Assembly (NCBI GenBank): GCA_964637705.1
Contig: CAZWVM010000222.1
Coordinates: 1-5,354, forward strand
DNA length: 5,354 bases
Origin: CAZWVM01 sp964637705
Lineage (GTDB): Bacteria > UBA8481
Direction of reading: 5' to 3'
Numbering within the stretch: position 1 is the stretch's first letter; the number at the start of each line of letters is the position of its first letter. Under the pieces are notes generated by a model, which searched no databases, was not told the origin of the DNA, and saw nothing but the letters and a program-made list of their open reading frames with translations. Shown in pieces: positions 1-5,354 of this stretch. The position numbers and the translations under genes are program-made.

Positions 1-1498
1 AGGTGCGGCTCTTGAGGGTGGCGATGATGGAGGCGTAGGTGGAGGGGCGGCCGATGCCCTTCTCTTCGAGCGCCTTCACGAGCGCGGCCTCCGAGTAGCG
101 CGCCGGCGGCTGGGTGAAGTGCTGGCGCGGAAGGAACTCGATGAGCCGGGGCTTGTCACCGGGCTCCAGGGGCGGCAGTCCCTGCACCGCGCTCTCCTCC
201 TCCTCCGTGCTCCGCTCCTCGGTCATCGCGTCGGCGTAGACCTTGAGGAAGCCCTGGAACTTGACGGTGGAACCCGTGGCGCGAAAGCGGTAGGGGGCGG
301 AATCCAGGAGGGCGACGACGCTGTCGTAGACCGCCGGCTCGCACTGGCTCGCGACGAAGCGGGACCAGACGAGCTTGTAGATCTTGAGGGACTTGGCGTC
401 GAGGTACTTCGCCATCTGGGCGGGCGTGCGGAAGACGGAGGTCGGGCGTATCGCCTCGTGGGCGTCCTGCGCGGCCTTGTTCGTCTTGTAGCGGTTCGGC
501 TTGTCCGGGAGGTACGCCTTCCCGATCTTCTTGCCGATATACTGCCGCGCCTCCTCGATGGCCGAGTCCGCGACGCGGACCGAGTCGGTCCTCATGTAGG
601 TGATGAGCCCGGTGGGGCCCTCCTCGCCGAGGTCGACACCCTCGTAGAGCGTCTGCGCGATGCGCATCGTGACGGCGACGGGGAGCCCCAGGCGGCGGGA
701 GGCCTCCTGCTGAAGGGTCGACGTGATGAAGGGCGGGGCCGGGTGGCGGCGACGCTCGCCGCGCGCGACTTCGGCGACGGTGAGCGTGCGGCCCAGGAGG
801 CCGGCGAGAACCTTCTTCGCCGCGGCTTCGTCCGCGAGTTCCGCCTTCTTCCCCCCGATCTCCGAGAGCACCGCCTCGAACTCCTGCCCGCCCTTCTCCA
901 GGCGCGCCCGGATCGACCACGACTCGACCGGCACGAACCGCCGGATCTCCCGCTCCCGCTCGACGATCAGCCGCAGGGCGACCGACTGGACGCGCCCGGC
1001 GGAGAGACCGCGGGCGACCTTGTCCCAGAGGAGCTGGGAGACGTCGAAGCCGACGATGCGGTCGAGGATGCGGCGCGCCTGCTGGGACTCGACGAGCTTC
1101 ATGTCGATCGCGCGCGGGGTCCGGAAAGCCTCCTTCACCGCCGCCGGAGTGATTTCGTGGAAGAGGACGCGGAAGTTCCCGCGGGCCTGCTTGAGGAGTT
1201 CCGCGAGGTGATAGGCGATGACCTCGCCCTCGCGGTCCGGGTCGGTCGCGAGGAAGACGTTGTCCGCCTTCTTCGCCGCGGCCTTGATCTCGCGGATCGC
1301 CTTGTCCTTCTTCTTCAGCGGCTCGAAGCGCGGCTCGAAGTTCCAGGAGCGGCCGCTCTTCTTGATCGCCAGGCCGTCCTTCGCGGGCAGGTCCATGACG
1401 TGTCCCATGGACGCGATGACCTGGAAGCCGCTCCCGAGGTATTTCTGGATCGACCGGGCTTTGGCCGGCGATTCGACGATGACGAGGTTCGAGGCCAT
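1..1498 (-). CDS. topA: DNA topoisomerase I (type IA), C-terminally truncated by the window edge
   Basis: Type IA topoisomerase that relaxes negatively supercoiled DNA by cutting one strand through a 5'-phosphotyrosine link, with Mg2+ bound in the Toprim domain. The window holds the start and 499 codons without a stop; E. coli TopA has 865 residues. The N-terminus (VIVESPAKARSIQKYLG) carries the Toprim glutamate E9. The Toprim acidic motif is D86-P-D88-R-E90-G-E. GLSAGRVQS lies at 164-172. The active-site motif GLITYMRTDS gives catalytic Y301, R303 and D305; H347 in the HEAIRPT motif sits 46 residues later, the same distance as Y319 to H365 in E. coli. The family signature HFTQPPARYSEAALVKALEE begins at H460 and continues as GIGRPSTYASII. 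The missing part would be the end of the core and any zinc-ribbon domains. The start at 1498 puts E9 at its E. coli position and lies 10 bp after the smg stop, so co-transcription is likely. Family assignment is secure. Confidence 0.98.
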   Translation of the reverse strand, partial: MASNLVIVESPAKARSIQKYLGSGFQVIASMGHVMDLPAKDGLAIKKSGRSWNFEPRFEPLKKKDKAIREIKAAAKKADNVFLATDPDREGEVIAYHLAELLKQARGNFRVLFHEITPAAVKEAFRTPRAIDMKLVESQQARRILDRIVGFDVSQLLWDKVARGLSAGRVQSVALRLIVEREREIRRFVPVESWSIRARLEKGGQEFEAVLSEIGGKKAELADEAAAKKVLAGLLGRTLTVAEVARGERRRHPAPPFITSTLQQEASRRLGLPVAVTMRIAQTLYEGVDLGEEGPTGLITYMRTDSVRVADSAIEEARQYIGKKIGKAYLPDKPNRYKTNKAAQDAHEAIRPTSVFRTPAQMAKYLDAKSLKIYKLVWSRFVASQCEPAVYDSVVALLDSAPYRFRATGSTVKFQGFLKVYADAMTEERSTEEEESAVQGLPPLEPGDKPRLIEFLPRQHFTQPPARYSEAALVKALEEKGIGRPSTYASIIATLKSRT

Positions 1499-1506
1499 GA
1501 GCGCCG

Positions 1507-1510
1507 CCCT
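1507..1510 (-). promoter_or_regulatory. topA ribosome binding site overlapping the smg stop codon
   Basis: On the minus strand AGGG lies 8 nt before the topA ATG. Its AG comes from the smg TAG stop. A ribosome ending smg would therefore sit on the topA initiation site, which suggests translational coupling. The motif is short, so this is a modest call. Confidence 0.5.
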
Positions 1511-1967
1511 ACTGCCGCGGCTGGTTTTCAGCGTCGAGGAAGAGCTGAAGGTCCGTGCCGTTTCCCGCGGCGCCGCGCGCGATGCGCTCGAGTTCCTCGG
1601 CGTCCACCGCGCCCGTCTCCTGGGCGACCACCTGTCTCAGGATCTCCTCGCGCACGCCGGGGGTGAGGAGGTCGAGAGCGCGCCAGCGGTCGAAGAGCTC
1701 GATCGCGTCGTCGGTCATGCGGATCGTCTCGGGGCGTGAGAGGGCCCGGCAACCCGACTCGCGCCGGGCCCCGAGCGTCTCGCCGGCCTCGATCTTCAGG
1801 GTCCCGACGGCCTGCGTGAGGAGACCGAAGGCCGTGCTGATCTCGCGGGCGGAGTATCCGCGCGAGAAGAGGTCCGCGACGAGGCGGCGGTCCACCTCGG
1901 CCGGATCGTCCGTCGCGGTCATGATCTCCACGATGGCGGTCACGATCTTGAGAATCCTGTCTTCCAT
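1509..1967 (-). CDS. smg: Smg family protein (DUF494), function unknown
   Basis: Predicted 152-residue soluble, helix-rich protein, close in length to E. coli Smg (157). The N-terminal half (MEDRILKIVTAIVEIM, then a DPAEVDRRLVADLFSRGYSA segment) matches the family pattern of a helix followed by a small helical module predicting acidic and hydrophobic faces. The better conserved C-terminal half runs from about residue 78: RPETIRMTDDAIELFDRWRA, then a TPGVREEILRQVVA segment and DAEELERIA. This resembles the E. coli region in which an R-x-y-T motif precedes RGFLLFLEQIQVLN and ETREMVIERVLAL. No signal peptide, membrane segment or metal site is visible. The ATG at 1967 was chosen because GAAGGA lies 4 nt upstream. 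A longer frame starting with TTG at 2105 would add 46 proline- and arginine-rich residues unlike the family. Placement between dprA and topA, as in enterobacteria, supports the call independently. The family's biochemical role is not known to me. Confidence 0.9.
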   Translation of the reverse strand: MEDRILKIVTAIVEIMTATDDPAEVDRRLVADLFSRGYSAREISTAFGLLTQAVGTLKIEAGETLGARRESGCRALSRPETIRMTDDAIELFDRWRALDLLTPGVREEILRQVVAQETGAVDAEELERIARGAAGNGTDLQLFLDAENQPRQ

Positions 1968-1971
1968 GTCG

Positions 1972-1977
1972 TCCTTC
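1972..1977 (-). promoter_or_regulatory. smg ribosome binding site
   Basis: GAAGGA on the minus strand ends 4 nt before the ATG at 1967. It is the best Shine-Dalgarno match on the minus strand here and decides the start against the upstream TTG at 2105. Confidence 0.6.
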
Positions 1978-2086
1978 GCTTGTTCCTGGTGCTTCCGGTC
2001 AGTCCCGGCGCGCGGCGGAGACGGCCGAATTTCTGCGGGGCGGTAGGTCCCCGGTCCCGGGAGCCGTTCCGGATCGCTTCGGGTTA

Positions 2087-2116
2087 ATGATACGGATCGG
2101 TTCAAAAACCTGTCAA
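2087..2116 (-). promoter_or_regulatory. Candidate sigma70-type promoter for smg-topA inside the end of dprA
   Basis: On the minus strand a perfect -35 box TTGACA (2111-2116) is followed by an 18 bp spacer and TATCAT (2087-2092), which matches 5 of 6 bases of the -10 consensus. The -35 box overlaps the last Leu-Thr codons of dprA. Transcription would begin near 2080 and give smg a leader of roughly 110 nt. The AT-rich stretch stands out against the GC-rich surroundings. No convincing terminator for dprA is visible, so read-through from dprA is also likely. The lineage's own promoter consensus is unknown, hence medium confidence. Confidence 0.5.
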
Positions 2117-3151
2117 TCGGTAAATCCCGCCGGGGAGCGCGGCGATGCGTCCCGCCAGTTCGAGGCGCAGGAGGCGCGCGTGGAGTTCCGAGCTTGCGAC
2201 GCCGGACCGCGCGGCGATTTCCGCGACGGTCGAGCCGTCGGGCGCGATCGCCGCGAGCATGGGGTCGGCGGGCGCGGCCGCCGGGGCGGCGCTGCGGGAT
2301 CGCGGCGTGGAGAGGATCGGCGCGAGATCCTCGAGGAGATCGCGGGCACTTCCGACGGCCGTCGCGCCGTCGCGCAGGAGCGCGGTCACGCCCTCCCCGA
2401 GTTCTTCGCCGACGCGGTTCGGGGCGGCCCAGACGAGGCGGTCGTACTCGACGGCGAGTCGCGCGGTGATGAGCGCGCCGGACCGCGCCGCGGCCTCGAC
2501 GACCAGCACGCCGCGCGTCATCCCGGCGATGATCCGGTTGCGTCGCGGAAAGGTCCAGCGCGCGGGGCCGGCGTCGAGAGGAAACTCGCTCATGACGGCT
2601 CCGCCGCTCGCGACGATGGAATCGGCCAAGGAGCGGTTTTCGCGGGGGTAGACGGAGCCGAGTCCGCTCCCGAGGACCGCTGTCGTGGGCCCGCCCGCCG
2701 CCAGGGCGCCTCGGTGCGCCGCGGCGTCGATGCCGTACGCGAGGCCCGAAACGACGTTGCAGCCGGCCGCGGCCAGGTCGCGCGCAAAGGATTCGGCCGT
2801 GCGCAGCCCGTAGGCGTCGGCCTTGCGCGCTCCGACGACGCCGACCGGGCAGCGCTCGTCGATCCGGCCCCGCCGGTAGAGGACGACCGGGCGATCCGGG
2901 ATTTCGCGCAGGAGAGCCGGGTAGTCGTCGTTCTCCTCCGTGACGAGGCTCACGCCGCTCTTCGCGCAGGATTCGATCTCGCGCCGCGCCTTCGTGACGG
3001 CCGCATCCCGTTCCTTCGCGGCGACCGCGCCGCGGGCGCGGGAGGCCAGGACGGCCGAGGGGGAACCGTCCGCGTCGAGCCAGCGGCGCAACGCCACGGG
3101 CGAGGGGGCGAGGATGCTCAGGGCGACGGCGTCGACGAGGGAGAAGGTCAT
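2102..3151 (-). CDS. dprA: DNA-processing protein DprA (DNA protecting protein, Smf)
   Basis: Cytoplasmic single-stranded-DNA binding protein that protects incoming DNA and loads RecA during natural transformation; it is also common in bacteria not known to be competent. The 349-residue product has the full family layout. A helical N-terminal region (about 1-60) contains LSILAPSPVALRRWLDADGS, matching the usual SAM/HhH-like segment. The Rossmann-like DprA core (about 62-275) contains VGVVGARKADAYG at 103-115, SGLAYGIDAAAHRGAL at 135-150, VLGSGLGSVYPREN at 159-172, SEFPL at 188-192, FPRRNRIIAGM at 201-211 and VVEAAARSGALITA at 217-230. After an alanine-proline linker (about 281-296), a C-terminal winged helix covers about 297-347 and ends IAALPGGIYRL. 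The ATG at 3151 puts the family start pattern at the N-terminus. Upstream in-frame ATGs at 3250 and 3265 would add residues unlike the family and run into galE. No Shine-Dalgarno sequence precedes 3151. dprA is probably first in the leftward operon. Confidence 0.96.
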   Translation of the reverse strand: MTFSLVDAVALSILAPSPVALRRWLDADGSPSAVLASRARGAVAAKERDAAVTKARREIESCAKSGVSLVTEENDDYPALLREIPDRPVVLYRRGRIDERCPVGVVGARKADAYGLRTAESFARDLAAAGCNVVSGLAYGIDAAAHRGALAAGGPTTAVLGSGLGSVYPRENRSLADSIVASGGAVMSEFPLDAGPARWTFPRRNRIIAGMTRGVLVVEAAARSGALITARLAVEYDRLVWAAPNRVGEELGEGVTALLRDGATAVGSARDLLEDLAPILSTPRSRSAAPAAAPADPMLAAIAPDGSTVAEIAARSGVASSELHARLLRLELAGRIAALPGGIYRLTGF

Positions 3152-3203
3152 GGAAGGAAACGGGCCGCCCGGTCGCGGCAGGGGTGACCGAAGGCCAATC
3201 CTC

Positions 3204-3232
3204 TTATCATCGCTCCCATTGAACGTTAGAAT
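3204..3232 (+). promoter_or_regulatory. Candidate sigma70-type promoter for galE(-nadB)
   Basis: TTATCA (3204-3209, 4 of 6 consensus) and TAGAAT (3227-3232, 5 of 6) are separated by 17 bp. Transcription would begin near 3239, giving a very short leader before the ATG at 3249. This would leave out the weak GGAAA ribosome site at 3233-3237. Prediction by eye only. Confidence 0.4.
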
Positions 3233-3246
3233 GGAAATCGCGTCAA
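3218..3246 (-). promoter_or_regulatory. Candidate sigma70-type promoter for dprA, overlapping the galE promoter
   Basis: On the minus strand TTGACG (3241-3246, 5 of 6) and TTCAAT (3218-3223, 4 of 6) are separated by 17 bp. Transcription would begin near 3211, about 60 nt before the dprA ATG at 3151. The spacer contains the candidate galE -10 box, so the two promoters could not easily be occupied at once. Prediction by eye only. Confidence 0.4.
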
Positions 3247-3248
3247 CC

Positions 3249-4211
3249 ATGAGAGTCCTCGTCACCGGCGGCGCCGGGTATATCGGGAGTCACACCGTGA
3301 AGGCCCTGCTCGCCCGCGGTCACGAGCCGGTCGTCCTCGACGATCTCTCCACGGGCCACCGCGACGCCGTTCCCGCGGGCCTTCCGTTCGTCGAGGCCGA
3401 TCTGCTCGACGGGACGGCGGTTTTCGACGCGATGCGCCGCCACGAGATCGGGGGGGTCCTCCATTTCGCCGCGCGGTCCCGCATCGGGGAGGATGCGCGC
3501 GAGCCGGAGCTTTACCGCCGCGTCAACGTCGACGGCACGAGATCCCTGCTCGCGGCCGCCGCCCGCGCCGGCGTGAAGCGCATCGTCGTCTCCTCCACCG
3601 CCGCCGTCTACGGCGCGTCGAAGGCGGCGTGCCTCACGGAGGACGACCCGGTGCGGCCGCTTTCGGTCTACGGGGAGACGAAGGTCGAGATGGAGCGCGC
3701 GACGCGGGCGTCCTGCGAGGAACGGGGCGCCGGCTGGATGGCGCTTCGCTACTTCAACGCGGCCGGGGCGTCGGAGGATGGGACCCTCGGCGAGCGCCAC
3801 CACCCGGAGACGCACCTCGTTCCGCTCGCCGTGCGCGCGGCGCTCGGTTCCGGCGCACCCCTGGTCCTTTTCGGCGACGACTATCCGACGCCCGACGGAA
3901 CGCCGATCCGCGACTACGTGCACGTCGAGGACCTCGCCGAGGCGCACGTCGCCGCGCTCGTCTCGGACGCGTCGGGCGCGTTGAACCTGGGGACGGGCGA
4001 GGGGACGAGCGTGAAACGCCTCATCGAGGCGGTCGAAAAGGAGACCGGGCGCCCCGTTCTCCGGACGGTCGGCCCCCGCCGCCCCGGCGACTCGCCCCGC
4101 CTCGTCGCCTCCTTCCGGAAGGCCGGGGCGATCCTGGGATGGATTCCGAAGAGGGGCCTGGATCGCATCGTCGCGTCCGTCGTGCGCTGGGAGCGGTCGC
4201 GCCTCTCGTAG
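3249..4211 (+). CDS. galE: UDP-glucose 4-epimerase (extended SDR family)
   Basis: Interconverts UDP-glucose and UDP-galactose with tightly bound NAD+, serving galactose use (Leloir pathway) and supply of galactosyl units for surface polysaccharide. The product has 320 residues; E. coli GalE has 338. The NAD-binding glycine motif TGGAGYIGSH is at 6-15, followed by the acidic DDLSTGH at 31-37. The SDR catalytic residues are in VSSTAAVYG (114-122; S115/S116) and the YxxxK motif Y141/K145. RYFNAAGA is at 167-174. GTPIRDYVHVEDLAEAHVAA (217-236) and RRPGDSPRLVAS (277-288) are typical of GalE rather than of dehydratases or reductases. The position equal to E. coli Y299 is L285. The ATG at 3249 places the glycine motif at the usual distance; an ATG at 3231 would add six residues. 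A UDP-GalNAc or related epimerase activity cannot be excluded. No galactose-operon partners are visible; nadB follows after 40 bp. Confidence 0.93.
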   Translation: MRVLVTGGAGYIGSHTVKALLARGHEPVVLDDLSTGHRDAVPAGLPFVEADLLDGTAVFDAMRRHEIGGVLHFAARSRIGEDAREPELYRRVNVDGTRSLLAAAARAGVKRIVVSSTAAVYGASKAACLTEDDPVRPLSVYGETKVEMERATRASCEERGAGWMALRYFNAAGASEDGTLGERHHPETHLVPLAVRAALGSGAPLVLFGDDYPTPDGTPIRDYVHVEDLAEAHVAALVSDASGALNLGTGEGTSVKRLIEAVEKETGRPVLRTVGPRRPGDSPRLVASFRKAGAILGWIPKRGLDRIVASVVRWERSRLS

Positions 4212-4239
4212 GCCGATTGCATTTCTCCGATTCTTCGCT

Positions 4240-4243
4240 AGGA
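4240..4243 (+). promoter_or_regulatory. nadB ribosome binding site
   Basis: AGGA lies 8 nt before the ATG at 4252, a good spacing. It excludes the in-frame ATG at 4243, which would overlap this site and have no ribosome site of its own. Confidence 0.6.
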
Positions 4244-4251
4244 TGCCCGTC

Positions 4252-5354
4252 ATGAACCCCGCCATCGTCGTCGGTTCCGGCATCTCCGGCCTCCGCTTCT
4301 CGCTCTTCCTGGCCGAGACGCGGCCGGTCGTGCTCATCACGAAGAAGGAGGCGGTGGAGTCGAACACGAACCACGCGCAGGGCGGCGTGGCCGCGGCCCT
4401 GGGCGGGGACGACACGGTCGACCTGCACGTCGCGGACACCCTGAAGACCGGGGCCGGGCTGTCGGATCCCGAAATCGTCAAGGTCGTCGTGACGGAGGGA
4501 CCCGCGCTGGTGCGCGAACTGGTCACGATGGGCGCCGCCTTCGAACAGGACGCCGGGGGCGCTCTCGTCCTCGGGCGCGAGGGCGGTCACTCGCGCAACC
4601 GCGTGGTCCACTGCGCCGATGCGACGGGGCGCGAGATCGAGCGCGTTCTCCTCGCGGCCGCCGACGCTCATCCCCGGATCACGATCAAGCCCTACCACTT
4701 CGTCGTCGACCTTCTCCTCGAGAACGGCCGTTGCACGGGCGTGCTCCTCCTCGATCCCGACGGACGCCTCGTGCGCACGCCGGCGTCTCTGGTCTGCCTT
4801 TCGACCGGCGGCCTCGGCCGGGTCTACCGCTATTCCACGAATCCCGACATCGCCACGGGAGACGGCGTGGCTGTCGGCTACCGCGCCGGTGCGGTCGTCC
4901 GGGACCTCGAGTTCATCCAGTTCCACCCGACCGCTCTCGCGCGACCCGGCGCCAGCTCGTTCCTGATCTCCGAGGCGGTCCGGGGCGAAGGCGCCTTCCT
5001 GACGACGATCGCCGGGGACCGCTTCATGAGGAGATACGATCCCGAGATGCAGGACCTGGCGCCGCGCGACGTCGTCGCGCGGGCGATCGACACCGAGATG
5101 AAGCGCAACGGCGATCCCCACGTCTTCCTGAACGTCGCGCACCTCGGGGGAGACTTCCTCCGGCGCCGCTTTCCCACGATTCACGCGACCTGTCTTCTGC
5201 ACGGGATCGACATCGAGAAGACGCCGATCCCGGTGGTTCCGGCGGCCCATTATTCCTGCGGGGGGCTCCTCACCGATCCCCAGGCCCGCACCCCCATCCC
5301 GGGGCTCTACGCGATCGGCGAGACGGCCAGCCACGGCCTGCACGGCGCCAACCG
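4252..5354 (+). CDS. nadB: L-aspartate oxidase, C-terminally truncated by the window edge
   Basis: FAD enzyme that oxidises L-aspartate to iminoaspartate, which quinolinate synthase NadA condenses with dihydroxyacetone phosphate in de novo NAD synthesis. 367 codons and part of the next are present; E. coli NadB has 540 residues. The FAD motif IVVGSGISGLRFSL is at 5-18. NTNHAQGGVAAAL is at 39-51, REGGHSRNRVVHCADATGRE at 109-128, STGGLGRVYRYSTNPDIATG at 184-203, and DLEFIQFHPTAL at 218-229. Active-site residues map onto the E. coli enzyme: H225 (H244), R272 in APRDVVARAID (R290), H333 in AAHYSCGG (H351) and the Arg after LHGAN (R386). That last codon is cut after CG, which still encodes Arg. 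These residues and GGHSRNR-type signatures favour aspartate oxidase over the related succinate dehydrogenase and fumarate reductase flavoproteins. The missing part is the rest of the FAD domain and the C-terminal helical domain. nadA and nadC are not in view. Confidence 0.96.
   Translation, partial: MNPAIVVGSGISGLRFSLFLAETRPVVLITKKEAVESNTNHAQGGVAAALGGDDTVDLHVADTLKTGAGLSDPEIVKVVVTEGPALVRELVTMGAAFEQDAGGALVLGREGGHSRNRVVHCADATGREIERVLLAAADAHPRITIKPYHFVVDLLLENGRCTGVLLLDPDGRLVRTPASLVCLSTGGLGRVYRYSTNPDIATGDGVAVGYRAGAVVRDLEFIQFHPTALARPGASSFLISEAVRGEGAFLTTIAGDRFMRRYDPEMQDLAPRDVVARAIDTEMKRNGDPHVFLNVAHLGGDFLRRRFPTIHATCLLHGIDIEKTPIPVVPAAHYSCGGLLTDPQARTPIPGLYAIGETASHGLHGAN

Noticed and set aside
425..1498. 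Possible frameshift in topA
   Set aside because: The Toprim motifs, Y301 and the H460 signature all fall in one continuous frame from the ATG at 1498.
119..1666. 515-codon open frame on the plus strand opposite topA and smg
   Set aside because: Its product is low-complexity, rich in Arg, Gly, Leu and Asp, with no recognisable motif. The opposite strand encodes TopA with all catalytic motifs. High third-position GC removes stops on the antisense strand.
2041..2080. GC-rich short inverted repeats in the smg leader as a riboswitch or terminator
   Set aside because: Stems are only about 4-5 bp with tiny loops, there is no following U-run, and no known riboswitch core is recognisable.
1968..2105. 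N-terminal extension of smg from a TTG at 2105 overlapping the dprA stop
   Set aside because: The added 46 residues are proline/arginine-rich and unlike Smg proteins. The ATG at 1967 has a ribosome site, and the stretch contains a likely promoter and leader.
2087..3187. 366-codon open frame on the plus strand opposite dprA
   Set aside because: Arg/Gly/Asp-rich product without domain motifs, exactly mirroring the well-supported dprA gene.
4217..4244. Possible promoter for nadB (TTGCAT, 16 bp, TAGGAT)
   Set aside because: The -35 box matches only 3 of 6 bases, the -10 box overlaps the ribosome site, and transcription would begin at or after the start codon.
3243..4526. 427-codon open frame on the minus strand opposite galE and the start of nadB
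   Set aside because: It spans two convincing plus-strand genes and the gap between them; composition is typical of an antisense artefact.
4021..5343. 440-codon open frame on the minus strand opposite nadB
   Set aside because: No motif and biased composition; the plus strand encodes NadB with its FAD and active-site motifs intact.

Overview
This is an ordinary-looking chromosomal housekeeping segment from a bacterium with high-GC DNA. G/C is strongly preferred at third codon positions, which is why nearly every strand opposite a gene carries long spurious reading frames. The gene families are widespread, so the lineage cannot be fixed from the window. High GC, weak Shine-Dalgarno signals and a dprA-smg-topA order fit a high-GC Gram-negative-type lineage, possibly Acidobacteriota or a deltaproteobacterial relative; this is inference only.

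The left part reads on the minus strand as dprA (2102-3151), smg (1509-1967) and topA (1-1498, C-terminus cut off by the window start). DprA loads recombinase onto incoming single-stranded DNA. Smg is a small DUF494-family protein of unknown function. TopA is DNA topoisomerase I. The same three genes are neighbours in enterobacteria. smg and topA are only 10 bp apart and look translationally coupled. A strong-looking sigma70-type promoter lies at the 3' end of dprA and could drive smg-topA independently of dprA.

The right part reads on the plus strand as galE (3249-4211, UDP-glucose 4-epimerase) and nadB (4252 to the window end, L-aspartate oxidase, the first step of NAD synthesis from aspartate, C-terminus cut off). 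The 40 bp gap has no convincing promoter, so the two are probably co-transcribed although their pathways are unrelated.

The two groups diverge from a 97 bp intergenic region at 3152-3248. Candidate promoters for dprA and galE physically overlap there. No RNA genes, mobile elements, CRISPR arrays, phage genes or defence genes were seen. I found no new biological system. The most useful observations concern promoter architecture and the conserved but functionally unexplained Smg neighbourhood.
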